This document shows positions 8,250 through 17,049 of a stretch of 64,000 nt of DNA, one piece after another. A program made the position numbers and the translations under genes. The stretch is from assembly GCA_018604165.1 (NCBI GenBank), contig CP075895.1, positions 2,475,001 to 2,539,000 of the forward strand, in the 5' to 3' direction. Below the pieces are notes generated by a model. The model was not told where the DNA came from. It made no database searches and saw only the letters and a program-made list of their open reading frames with translations. Each line of letters begins with the position of its first letter. Within the stretch, counting starts at the first letter, position 1. Source of the DNA: Chitinophagaceae bacterium LGM1. GTDB taxonomy: Bacteria; Bacteroidota; Bacteroidia; Chitinophagales; Chitinophagaceae.

Positions 8250-9872
8250 GTATTGAGGGCTATTCATTATCTCTACCGTTTTACGGATTACATTATCATC
8301 CCAAACAGTAATGGCATAGTACCCATTATTGCGGTACAGGATACGAGCCAATTGTGCTTTTAATTGCAGGCAGAAGTAATTATAGTTCGTTTTGTTGCGC
8401 AACACACGCTCTACCGCCCGTCTGAATACCGCATCCTGACGTTTCATAAAACCATTAACCAACTCATCGCACTTAAAAGACGTATTGAAAGCGGCTATGT
8501 TTTTGTATTGCAGTAATTCAGCTCGGTGGCTCATATAATAATCCCAAACTACACGGCGGGCATCGTCGCTATACAGCATATTACTGATGCCGGGCGTTAT
8601 CCTTGCCGTATCAAAGGGCACATACACATCGGGCTTTATGCCACCACCACCATACACTACACGCTTATTAGCAGTATAATACTTAGTGGTATCTGCACTG
8701 AATGCGCTGTCATTCCCTTGCAGCACATCATGCTGAAAGCGGGTGATAAAATCTTCCGCATAGGCGTCTCTGCCTTTTTCGTAAGGGCGTTGTATGCTTC
8801 TACCCGATGGAATATAATACTTCGCAATCGTTAACCTGATAGCAGCACCGTCGTTCATTTCGTATTGCTCTTGTACCAGCCCCTTACCGTAGCTGCGCCT
8901 ACCCACTACTATACCCCTATCCCAATCTTGCACTGCGCCTGCCAGTATCTCACTTGCCGATGCAGCACCTTCGTCTATCAATATCGCTACTTTGCCTTTT
9001 TCAAAACCATGTCTGCCATTGGTTTTATAGTCCTTACGCTTTTCGTGTATCCCTTGCGTATATACTACCAACTTATCATCCGCCAATAGCTCGTCGGCAA
9101 TATATTGCGCTGCCGTCAGGTATCCACCGGGGTTTTGCCTTACGTCTATCACCAATTGCTCCATACCGCTTTTCACCAATCCCAGCAATGCTTTGGCAAA
9201 TTCGTCGTAGGTTGTAGCGCTAAAACGGTTTATCTTAATATAGCCTGTCTTATTATCCAGCATCAGGTCGGCAACAACGCTGTATATGGGTATTTCGCCG
9301 CGTGCTATTTTTATAGTCTTAGTAGCGTTTGCTGTCGGTTCTATCAGTTGTACCGTTACTTGTGTGTTCAGCTTGCCTTTCAGCATACGTATCACATTAT
9401 CGCTGGGCATCTTTACACCTGCCACTACACTATCACCTACACGTATCAGCTTACTACCTGTTACTATACCTGCTTTAGCTGCAGGCCCATCGGGTATTAC
9501 AGATGTTACATTGATGGTATCGTCAAACACATCAAAGCCTACGCCTATCCCGTAAAAACTACCATCCAAATCCTCGTTCACTTCTTCCAGCTCGTCGGCA
9601 GCTATATAATTGGTATGCGGGTCTAAATGGCTCAATATCCCTTCTATGGCATCTTGGTACAGCGCGTCTTTATCTACCGAGTCAACATATTTTTCGTTGA
9701 TGAGGTCTATTATCTGCTCCAGCCTGTCGTTGCGCTCTATCACTGCCTGTATATCACGCTTGCCACGCAAGGTATCGCGCAGGTTGAAACCCAACGCCAT
9801 ACCGCCCACCATTACTATAGAAAAAAACAGGGGCATCCAAACCTTGAATCCGCCCAATTGCTTACCATCCAT
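8220..9872 (-). CDS. C-terminal processing peptidase, S41 family
   Basis: A 550-residue membrane-anchored periplasmic serine protease of the Ctp/Prc type. It has a membrane segment (about 11-29), a PDZ domain (about 105-195) and the S41 catalytic domain with VIDVRQNPGG (241-250), the ASASE nucleophile motif (about 304-308), and Lys330 in SYGKGLVQ for a Ser-Lys dyad. The C-terminal 130 residues are helical and specific to this group. I chose the ATG at 9872: the longer frame (9905) contains a TAACTTTG -7 element, so its ATG would lie upstream of transcription. Likely substrates are envelope proteins with free C-termini. Confidence 0.93.
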   Translation of the reverse strand: MDGKQLGGFKVWMPLFFSIVMVGGMALGFNLRDTLRGKRDIQAVIERNDRLEQIIDLINEKYVDSVDKDALYQDAIEGILSHLDPHTNYIAADELEEVNEDLDGSFYGIGVGFDVFDDTINVTSVIPDGPAAKAGIVTGSKLIRVGDSVVAGVKMPSDNVIRMLKGKLNTQVTVQLIEPTANATKTIKIARGEIPIYSVVADLMLDNKTGYIKINRFSATTYDEFAKALLGLVKSGMEQLVIDVRQNPGGYLTAAQYIADELLADDKLVVYTQGIHEKRKDYKTNGRHGFEKGKVAILIDEGAASASEILAGAVQDWDRGIVVGRRSYGKGLVQEQYEMNDGAAIRLTIAKYYIPSGRSIQRPYEKGRDAYAEDFITRFQHDVLQGNDSAFSADTTKYYTANKRVVYGGGGIKPDVYVPFDTARITPGISNMLYSDDARRVVWDYYMSHRAELLQYKNIAAFNTSFKCDELVNGFMKRQDAVFRRAVERVLRNKTNYNYFCLQLKAQLARILYRNNGYYAITVWDDNVIRKTVEIMNSPQYSAIIGRQGF

Positions 9873-9890
9873 TTTTTTGAAAAAGATGGG

Positions 9891-9898
9891 CAAAGTTA
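9891..9898 (-). promoter_or_regulatory. -7 element for the S41 peptidase
   Basis: TAACTTTG on the minus strand ends 18 bases before the ATG at 9872. It decides the start of that gene. Confidence 0.55.
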
Positions 9899-10011
9899 GC
9901 TGCATTTAATGATTAAATAATAAACTTATTCAACTGACGGACACTATTAACAAAACCATATTAGGAAAATGAAATACGATGCCGCAAATTTGTAAGACAA
10001 ATCTCCCCGTT

Positions 10012-10863
10012 ATGCCTTCTATACTCGTTGTTGAAAGCGGCTCTACAAAAACCGATTGGTGCTTGCTTGCCAAGGGAAAGAAAGCCCTGCACTTCAGCAC
10101 CGCAGGCATCAACCCCCATTTGCAAACAAAAGAAAACATACTGCAACTGCTGCAAACCGAACTACGCTGGAACAAAAAGAAACACCATGCCGACAAGATT
10201 GTGTATTACGGAGCAGGTGCAGGCAGTACTGCTAAACAAAAACTGATAGCAGGTGTACTCAAAAAACACTTTGGCATAGATAAGATAGAAGTGAATGGCG
10301 ATATGATGGCTGCGGCAAGGGCATTGTGCGGAACAAACAAAGGTATGGTGAGCATATTAGGCACTGGTAGTAATTGCTGCTATTACAATGGCAATAAGAT
10401 AGCCGAACAAAAACCATCGCTCGGTTTTATAGCTGGCGACGAAGGTAGCGGCAACTATATTGGCAAACGGGTATTGCAATACTACGCCTACAACACTTTT
10501 GATGCGGAACTGAAACTGGCGTTTGAGCAACTGTTTGGTAATGATGTACAAGCCATTATCAACAAACTATATGCAGAGCCATTCCCTAACAGATACCTGG
10601 CAGGCTTTGTAAAGTTGTTGATAGATACACGCGGGCATTACATGACGGAGAACATTATTGAAGATTGCCTGAACGATTTTTTTCATCATCATATACTGAA
10701 GTACCGAAATAGTTGGAAGCTACCTTTATACTTTACAGGCAGCGTAGCATACGAATTCAGAGATGTGATAGAAAACCTGTGCAACCAGTACGAACTGGAG
10801 CTTGGCACCATAGCCAAAAGCCCTATGGACGGGCTGATGGCATATCATAAAAAACAATTATAA
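10012..10863 (+). CDS. N-acetylglucosamine-kinase-like BadF/BadG/BcrA/BcrD family ATPase
   Basis: A 283-residue cytoplasmic protein of the actin-like ATPase/sugar kinase superfamily. The phosphate-1 motif VESGSTKTDW is at the N-terminus, the phosphate-2 and adenosine motifs follow (ILGTGSNC, about 113-120; FIAGDEGSGNYIG, about 135-147; YFTGSVA). The closest known activity is phosphorylation of N-acetylglucosamine, often linked to cell-wall recycling, but the substrate cannot be read from the sequence. I chose the ATG at 10012 since the family motif begins four residues later; an upstream ATG at 9979 is in frame. Only 2 bases separate its stop from the convergent T9SS gene. Confidence 0.85.
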   Translation: MPSILVVESGSTKTDWCLLAKGKKALHFSTAGINPHLQTKENILQLLQTELRWNKKKHHADKIVYYGAGAGSTAKQKLIAGVLKKHFGIDKIEVNGDMMAAARALCGTNKGMVSILGTGSNCCYYNGNKIAEQKPSLGFIAGDEGSGNYIGKRVLQYYAYNTFDAELKLAFEQLFGNDVQAIINKLYAEPFPNRYLAGFVKLLIDTRGHYMTENIIEDCLNDFFHHHILKYRNSWKLPLYFTGSVAYEFRDVIENLCNQYELELGTIAKSPMDGLMAYHKKQL

Positions 10864-10865
10864 AT

Positions 10866-13616
10866 TTACTCTTTCGTAATCTTCACCCTGATGTTATTGC
10901 TTTTATTATCATCGAGCAGCAATATATAATTGCCTGAGATAAGGTTTTGCATATTCAGTGTTTCGTTGTTGCTGATGGCTGTTTTGCGAATGAGTGCCCT
11001 GCCTGCAACATCGGTTAGTTGTATAATTGTGCCTGTTTGTATCCCCTCTATTATCAGTAAGTCTTTTACAGGGTTGGGATAGATGCTCGGTTGCTTACCA
11101 ATCCATGTACCTTTGATGCCTGTTGTTTCGATGCTTACTTTAATGCAGTTGCTCTTAACCGTTTTAGGATTGGGGCATAGATAACTGCTGGTCATGTTCA
11201 CACATATCTCATCGTTATTACTAAGCGTAGGCGCACCCCATATATTGCTCAATGCACCTACTATATTGCTTCCGTTACGCGTCCATTGATAAGTAGGACT
11301 GTTACCCCCGTTGGTCGGCGTGGCGGTAAAGTTTATCATCGTACCACTGGGTACTGTGGTGGTCGGGTTGGCGATGATGGTCACTTTGGGTGCCAGCCAC
11401 GGAAAAACCCTGATAAGTATCTGGCTGCTGGTATCTGTAAACGGCTCTGCACAGTTACCACCAGTTAGCGCTACATAATACACATCATTATCGGCAGCGG
11501 TTGAAGTAGCATAATTAGTACCTGTAGCAGCAGATATGAGGGTATTGTTTCTGTACCACTTGCGTTGGAAGACACTTCCTGCATTACTCTGGCTCGATAC
11601 GAATGTGAGCGTTGCACCCTGACAAATACTATCATTAGGGCTGGGGTACATATTGATGGTTGGCGCGGGGTTGACAGTAACCGTCACACTATCTATACCC
11701 GAACTGCAACCATTGGCTGTTGCCTGTACATAATATTTGCCTGCCATTGCAGTTGTTGCAGTTGGGCGTACTGGGTTTTGCAAAGCAGATGAAAAACCTA
11801 TTGCACTTGTCCAAGAATAAGCTGCACCTGCTACGTTGGTAGCTGTCAGTTTTAAATCTTGCCCCGTGCATACGGGTGTATTGGCAGATGGTACGGGTGT
11901 AGCAGGTATGGGAAATACCGTACCAAAAGCCGTGTCTTTATCTGTACAACCATTAAGGGTAGCAGTGAGTATATATGCGCCTGAAGCTGTAGTAGTAGCA
12001 GATGGAATATTGGGGTTTTGCAGTGTGCTTGTAAAGCTATTAGGGCCGGTCCAACTAAAGTTGACACCGGTAGAAGTAGTATTGCCTGACAAAAAAAGCG
12101 TATTACCCGCACATATTGTACCTGCCGTAGCATTGAAGTTGGCAGGCAGTGGTTTTATGAGTACCGTTACTGTATCGCGGATAGTGCAATCTGTATAGAA
12201 AGCGGAGAATATATAATCACCACTCATGGCAGGCAGTGAATTATTCCGAAAAGTATCTTTAGTAGAAGATATAAAGCTATCTGGCCCAATCCAACTATAG
12301 CTGTTAGCTGCTATCTGCACGAATGCAGACAAGATAATACTATCACGTTCGCAAACAGGAGATGCAGCAATAGTTGTTACTATAGAAGTCGATAAGGAAG
12401 AAACCGTAATTACTGTGGTATCTTTTGCGATGCAGCCGAAGAGACGTGCAGTGACTATATAGCTGCCACTGTTGGCAACGGTTGCAGATGTAATTGTAGG
12501 GTTTTGCTGGCTAGATATAAAGCTTATAGGACCTGCCCAACGGTATGATACACCTGAGGAGGTACTGGAAGCAAAGAGGTTGATTTGCTGGCCAGTGCAC
12601 ACTGGTGTGTTGCTGCTATTGGATACATTTGGGCGTGTAATACCAATGCTGATAGGGTATTGGTTAGCATTGGAGCCATCTACAGAACTTGTAGAGAGGA
12701 TGCGTATACGATAATTCGTACCTGGTGTGATGGTTGTCGGGACTACACAGGTGATGCTACCAGCCGTAGTAGCTGTACGTGTACCGATAATAGTAGTGCC
12801 ACTTACGAATGAACCACTACTGTTGCTAAGCTGGACACTGAATATATTGGTGCCTATAAACAAGCTCGTACTGTTGAGTGTATAGGGGACCTGAAAGGTG
12901 TCCCCAGCACATATCATGCTATCATTATACATGTTGTTAATTCCAGAAGTTTGGCGTACAACAACAGAGTCAATATAATAGTATGCATATGATCCGAAAC
13001 CACCTAAACCATGATTTGTTGCTGACTGACCAGTTGTTGTTGAACTGCCGAACCCCCCGATTACGATGTTATCATATGCTGAATCTGCAATGAAAGTAGC
13101 ACTTAACCTAACCCAATTAGTTGTATCTGTAACACGAATAGGATAGGCTATTTGGGGTACAACAGATAATGCTGTTGAACCTGTTATAGTTGTTGTAGGA
13201 CCATTATCATAAAACCATGCACCGATATCGTTTGTGGTATATCCGCTAACATTTGCAAGCGAAACAGATATTGATACTTCGTAACGCTTTCCAATTGATA
13301 ATGGAGTGATAGCTCTTGCTATGTATTCTTTATAGTTAGCAGATGAATTATAGGATATCACACCGCTATACGCTACACCTTGAGCAGCTACTTGATATCC
13401 TAAAGCATTTATGGGTGTTCCTACAACTATGTTTGTGCAGTTGAAATAGTCAGAGGTACCACCATGGTATTGCCACCAACCTATTGCCTTTGCAATTTCA
13501 GAATAATTTGTAGGACAACTACTATAACTCTCAAAACTCCCATTAGGTACTAAATTTTGTGCCTTACCTAATAAGGGTAGTAATAAATAAAAAAGTATAC
13601 AGGTTATCTTTTTCAT
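10866..13616 (-). CDS. Large secreted protein with Ig-like/PKD-like repeats and T9SS type A sorting domain
   Basis: A 916-residue secreted protein. After a signal peptide (about 1-19, ending GKAQ) comes a galactose-binding-like domain (about 20-225; it opens with LVPNGSFESYSSCP). Then follow several repeats of about 90 residues with the pattern SNTPVC-x-GQ...YxWxGPxxF...QNPxI...SGxYxVTA...GC. The C-terminal about 80 residues (PSIYPNPVKDLLI ... RVKITKE) are a T9SS sorting signal, so it is exported and probably anchored at the surface. The whole C-terminal half is closely similar to that of the protein at 37312-41127. Function unknown, adhesion plausible. Confidence 0.85.
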   Translation of the reverse strand: MKKITCILFYLLLPLLGKAQNLVPNGSFESYSSCPTNYSEIAKAIGWWQYHGGTSDYFNCTNIVVGTPINALGYQVAAQGVAYSGVISYNSSANYKEYIARAITPLSIGKRYEVSISVSLANVSGYTTNDIGAWFYDNGPTTTITGSTALSVVPQIAYPIRVTDTTNWVRLSATFIADSAYDNIVIGGFGSSTTTGQSATNHGLGGFGSYAYYYIDSVVVRQTSGINNMYNDSMICAGDTFQVPYTLNSTSLFIGTNIFSVQLSNSSGSFVSGTTIIGTRTATTAGSITCVVPTTITPGTNYRIRILSTSSVDGSNANQYPISIGITRPNVSNSSNTPVCTGQQINLFASSTSSGVSYRWAGPISFISSQQNPTITSATVANSGSYIVTARLFGCIAKDTTVITVSSLSTSIVTTIAASPVCERDSIILSAFVQIAANSYSWIGPDSFISSTKDTFRNNSLPAMSGDYIFSAFYTDCTIRDTVTVLIKPLPANFNATAGTICAGNTLFLSGNTTSTGVNFSWTGPNSFTSTLQNPNIPSATTTASGAYILTATLNGCTDKDTAFGTVFPIPATPVPSANTPVCTGQDLKLTATNVAGAAYSWTSAIGFSSALQNPVRPTATTAMAGKYYVQATANGCSSGIDSVTVTVNPAPTINMYPSPNDSICQGATLTFVSSQSNAGSVFQRKWYRNNTLISAATGTNYATSTAADNDVYYVALTGGNCAEPFTDTSSQILIRVFPWLAPKVTIIANPTTTVPSGTMINFTATPTNGGNSPTYQWTRNGSNIVGALSNIWGAPTLSNNDEICVNMTSSYLCPNPKTVKSNCIKVSIETTGIKGTWIGKQPSIYPNPVKDLLIIEGIQTGTIIQLTDVAGRALIRKTAISNNETLNMQNLISGNYILLLDDNKSNNIRVKITKE

Positions 13617-13684
13617 AAATAGGTAGTTGAAGTGATATAAAAATAAGCAATAATCACTTAGCCATTATTAAACAGGCATTAAAA

Positions 13685-13705
13685 AAGCGGCTTATAGAGC
13701 CGCTT
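13685..13705 (-). terminator. Terminator after the TonB receptor gene
   Basis: AAGCGGCT and AGCCGCTT pair perfectly around TATAG, and on the minus strand the hairpin is followed by a run of T (complement of 13681-13686). Confidence 0.75.
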
Positions 13706-13725
13706 GTATGTTATCATTTATTCCA

Positions 13726-16176
13726 TCAGAAATCCACCACCAGTTTCACATTGATGAGCCTTGCCGTCAGGCGGTTGGGTACGGCAAATGTTTTACCGCT
13801 GCTCTGGTCTTGCACCCATGTATAAGACAGGGTATTTTGTATGCCCAACAGGTTGAAGACTTCTAAGCTAAACCATGCGTTCTTTACACTGCTCCATACT
13901 TTGCTGTTGGGGTGCTTGCTGCCATTCAGTATCAGTGTGCTGAAACCAATATCTACCCTTCGGTAGTCGGGCAGGCGTAGTGTATCTCCATAGCGGTTGG
14001 CATCGGGCGGGCCAAAAGGTAAGCCCGTAGCATACATCAGGTTCAGGTGCATTTTAAAGTTTTTCCATTTAGGAAAGTAGTCTTCAAAATACATACCCAG
14101 CATCAGGCGTTGGTCTGTAGGGCGTGGTATATAGCCGGGTGTTATGGTGGCACTGTCATTACCATTCGCGCCTTTCAATACTATCTTATCATTCTGCACA
14201 TCTTCCATACTCTTCATCACCCCTATGCTTATCCACGATGTGGCATCTTTCACAATATCGCCATACAGGCGCACCTCGCCACCTGCTGCATAACCCACTG
14301 CGCTGTTCTGCCCGAAGTAACGGATGCGCACATTATCATACTCATACGGTACTATATCCCACATGCCTTTGTAGTATAGCTCTGTGGTCATTTTAAAAGG
14401 CCTGTCCCATGCTTTGAAATTGTAGTCGAGCCCTGCTACGGCGTGGTAAGATTTCTGTGCTTTGAGGTTGGTATTCACATTGCCGTTCAGGTCGCGCATC
14501 TCTCGGTAAAAAGGTGGCTGCTGATACAAGCCGCCCGATAGTTTGAATACTACATCGTTCTTCCACTTGGGCTTGTACGATACCTGCATACGCGGGCTAA
14601 CAAGAAATTCATTATTCAGCGTATTATAGTTAAAACGTACACCGAGCGATATGGTGAGGTCGAGCGAATCGTTGAAACGGAAATTGTCTTGCAGAAAGCC
14701 TGCATAACGCATATAGTTGAGCGTAGTAGCCGAGCGATAAAAGCGTGTCAGCTCCAGCTTGTTGGGATTGTAGGGCTGTGTGAAGCCTGCAGAATCTCTG
14801 CGTTCCCATTCGTATAGTTTGTCTTCAATATTGGTAAGATTGGCATCTACACCCCATTGTATAAAGTGCAGGTTGGCATTGTAAGAGCCGCGGTGCGCGG
14901 CATTACCCACGTTTACTTTCAGGTAGTTGCGTGCGTAGTTGTGTATTACACCCGTACCCAAGTAGGTTTTTACCTGCCCGAAGTTTTCTTTGCCGAGGTC
15001 TGTTTCCAGTTCGCCCAGCAGATACTCACCTATGATGTCGTAGGTTTCTTTTTCATTGGTTTGAAAACCTGATGCAAGTAGTTTCAGTTTCAGCTTATCG
15101 TTGGGGCGAAAGGTGGTCGACAAACCACCAAAGCGAGAATCGAACTGGTCTATCTCTCCACCCTCATAAAACATACGCAACTGAAATGCTTTGTTGATAA
15201 GCCCGAAACTACTGGTAGCTTCTTCCGGTATAAAATTGAAACGGTTTCGCGCGTAGTTCCCTATGGCTTCTATTTCCCATTTATCATTAAAACGATAATT
15301 AACCAACGCCTGCGCATCTGTAAAAGACGGATTGTAAATACCCTTCACGGGTTGAGAGCGCAACAGGTATTGGTTGCTTTTGTGGCGTACACCTACAAGG
15401 TAGGTGAGCTTTTGGTTTTTGCTCGCACCTTCCAATGCTATGCTTGCACCTAACATGCTGGCTACTGCCCTGCCACCAAACTCTTTAGGGCGTTTGTAGG
15501 TAACATCCAGCACACTGCTCATCTTATCGCCATATTTGCTCTGAAAACCACCTACCGAAAAGTTGACACCCGATGCAAGGTCTGCATTCACAAAGCTCAT
15601 ACCCTCTTGCTGTCCGCTGCGTGTAAGAAAGGGACGGTATATTTCAAAGTCGTTTACATACACCAGGTTTTCATCAAAGTTACCACCACGTACATTGTAT
15701 TGAGAAGTTAGCTCGTTGTTACTACCCACCAATGTTTTAATCATCGCTTCTACGCCATCACCAAAATTCCCACCTGGTAGCAATACAGATTTATTGGGGT
15801 CTAAGCGAATGGTATTAAGGTCTGTTGTTTTATCTCCTTTTACTGTAACGCCTTTCAGCTCTTTATCAACCCTTGTAAGGCGCGCATTTATTTCACGTGT
15901 TTCATTTGCTTTTAGTGAGATGGTGTCTTTGCGTTCTGTAAATCCACTGAATGAAAACACGACAATAATCTTATCGCCTGCGGGTAATGAGAGGTTGTAA
16001 TATCCCTTGTTATCTGCATTGGTACCAATGCTGGTACCCTCGATGGCTACAGTAGCTGCTTCCAGCGGCCTGCCACGGTTGTCCGTTACCCTGCCGCGTA
16101 TGGTGGCTTGTTGTGCCTGTGTATATATGGATGCCAATAACAGTATGGCAAAAACTACGATGCGCTTGGGGGACAT
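13726..16176 (-). CDS. TonB-dependent outer-membrane receptor with carboxypeptidase-like regulatory domain
   Basis: An 816-residue outer-membrane protein. It has a signal peptide (1-21), a CarboxypepD_reg-like beta-sandwich (about 22-105, TIRGRVTDNRGRPLEAATV), a plug (about 130-225, with YNVRGGNFDENLVYVNDFE), and a 22-strand-type barrel ending in an aromatic residue (VVDF). It imports an unknown ligand using TonB energy. It follows rpe by 31 bases on the same strand, so it may be transcribed with rpe, and a terminator lies right after it. No SusD partner is present, which speaks against a classical glycan-utilisation pair. Confidence 0.92.
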   Translation of the reverse strand: MSPKRIVVFAILLLASIYTQAQQATIRGRVTDNRGRPLEAATVAIEGTSIGTNADNKGYYNLSLPAGDKIIVVFSFSGFTERKDTISLKANETREINARLTRVDKELKGVTVKGDKTTDLNTIRLDPNKSVLLPGGNFGDGVEAMIKTLVGSNNELTSQYNVRGGNFDENLVYVNDFEIYRPFLTRSGQQEGMSFVNADLASGVNFSVGGFQSKYGDKMSSVLDVTYKRPKEFGGRAVASMLGASIALEGASKNQKLTYLVGVRHKSNQYLLRSQPVKGIYNPSFTDAQALVNYRFNDKWEIEAIGNYARNRFNFIPEEATSSFGLINKAFQLRMFYEGGEIDQFDSRFGGLSTTFRPNDKLKLKLLASGFQTNEKETYDIIGEYLLGELETDLGKENFGQVKTYLGTGVIHNYARNYLKVNVGNAAHRGSYNANLHFIQWGVDANLTNIEDKLYEWERRDSAGFTQPYNPNKLELTRFYRSATTLNYMRYAGFLQDNFRFNDSLDLTISLGVRFNYNTLNNEFLVSPRMQVSYKPKWKNDVVFKLSGGLYQQPPFYREMRDLNGNVNTNLKAQKSYHAVAGLDYNFKAWDRPFKMTTELYYKGMWDIVPYEYDNVRIRYFGQNSAVGYAAGGEVRLYGDIVKDATSWISIGVMKSMEDVQNDKIVLKGANGNDSATITPGYIPRPTDQRLMLGMYFEDYFPKWKNFKMHLNLMYATGLPFGPPDANRYGDTLRLPDYRRVDIGFSTLILNGSKHPNSKVWSSVKNAWFSLEVFNLLGIQNTLSYTWVQDQSSGKTFAVPNRLTARLINVKLVVDF

Positions 16177-16207
16177 ATTCGGTATCTATAACGCTAAAAA
16201 GGTACGT

Positions 16208-16861
16208 TTATTTTCCTGCCTGTTTCAGCTTTTTTATGGTATCCACCGGGTCGGGCGATGAAAATACTGTATTACCTGCTACCAGTGCATCAGCACCTGC
16301 TGCTACCAATGTGCCCGCATTATCAAGTGTTACACCACCATCTACTTCTATCAATGTATTGCAGCCGGCCTCATTTATCATGGCTTTCAGCTTGCTGATT
16401 TTATTAACTGCCTGTTGTATAAATTTCTGCCCACCAAAGCCGGGGTTCACACTCATTATCAGTACAAGGTCTATTTCGGTTATGATGTCTTCCAGTACAC
16501 TTACGGGTGTGTGCGGGTTCAGCGATACACCAGCCTTCATACCCAGTGCTTTGATGGCTTGCATACTGCGGTGCAGGTGGGTACTGGCTTCGTAGTGTAC
16601 AGTTAATATGTCTGCCCCTGCTTTTTTAAAATCTTCAAAATACTTTTCAGGTTCAACAACCATCAGGTGCACATCCATCGTCTTCTTTGCCAGCTTCTTC
16701 ATCTGCGCGATGATGGGCATACCGTAGCTGATGTTGGGTACAAAACGCCCGTCCATCACATCGAGGTGAAACCAGTCGGCTTCGCTGTTGTTCACCATTT
16801 CTATATCCCTGCCAAGGTTCAGAAAATCGGCAGAAAGCATTGAGGGCGCAATAATCGGCAT
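16208..16861 (-). CDS. rpe: Ribulose-phosphate 3-epimerase
   Basis: A 217-residue TIM-barrel enzyme of the pentose phosphate pathway that interconverts D-ribulose 5-phosphate and D-xylulose 5-phosphate. Family motifs are clear: IIAPSMLSADF at the start, HLDVMDGRFVPN (about 33-44), DVHLMVVEPE (about 67-76), VNPGFGGQKF (about 139-148) and EVDGGV (about 174-179). The length is normal. A TACCTTTG -7 element lies 23-30 bases upstream of the ATG. The TonB receptor gene follows closely downstream. Confidence 0.97.
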   Translation of the reverse strand: MPIIAPSMLSADFLNLGRDIEMVNNSEADWFHLDVMDGRFVPNISYGMPIIAQMKKLAKKTMDVHLMVVEPEKYFEDFKKAGADILTVHYEASTHLHRSMQAIKALGMKAGVSLNPHTPVSVLEDIITEIDLVLIMSVNPGFGGQKFIQQAVNKISKLKAMINEAGCNTLIEVDGGVTLDNAGTLVAAGADALVAGNTVFSSPDPVDTIKKLKQAGK

Positions 16862-16883
16862 ACAGTAGTTTTAATTAGTGGTG

Positions 16884-16891
16884 CAAAGGTA
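16884..16891 (-). promoter_or_regulatory. -7 element for rpe
   Basis: TACCTTTG on the minus strand matches TAnnTTTG. No clear -33 TTTG is seen at the usual distance. Confidence 0.5.
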
Positions 16892-16934
16892 AATAATTAT
16901 CATTGCGGGCAGGTGTATAAAACATTATGATTTA

Positions 16935-16965
16935 TTTGAATTGAATAATTTTTTTATTATATTTG
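16935..16965 (+). promoter_or_regulatory. Consensus Bacteroidota promoter for the hybrid histidine kinase
   Basis: TTTG (16935-16938), exactly 19 bases, then TATATTTG (16958-16965). This is a full match to the -33/-7 consensus and is one of the best in the window. The leader to the ATG at 17050 is about 80 bases. Confidence 0.75.
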
Positions 16966-17049
16966 TAATAAGGGTGCAAGAAAGAGAACATAACCTACCT
17001 GTAATAAGCCTCTATAATATTTAACTGCTAAACAGTCTGAAAAACTGCT

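Noticed and set aside
9105-9626. A 173-residue plus-strand frame inside the S41 peptidase gene.
   Set aside because: It is rich in Tyr, Cys and His, as is typical of antisense frames in this genome, and the peptidase is unquestionable.
13726-16176. A polysaccharide-utilisation locus around the TonB receptors.
   Set aside because: No SusD-like lipoprotein or glycoside hydrolase accompanies either receptor.
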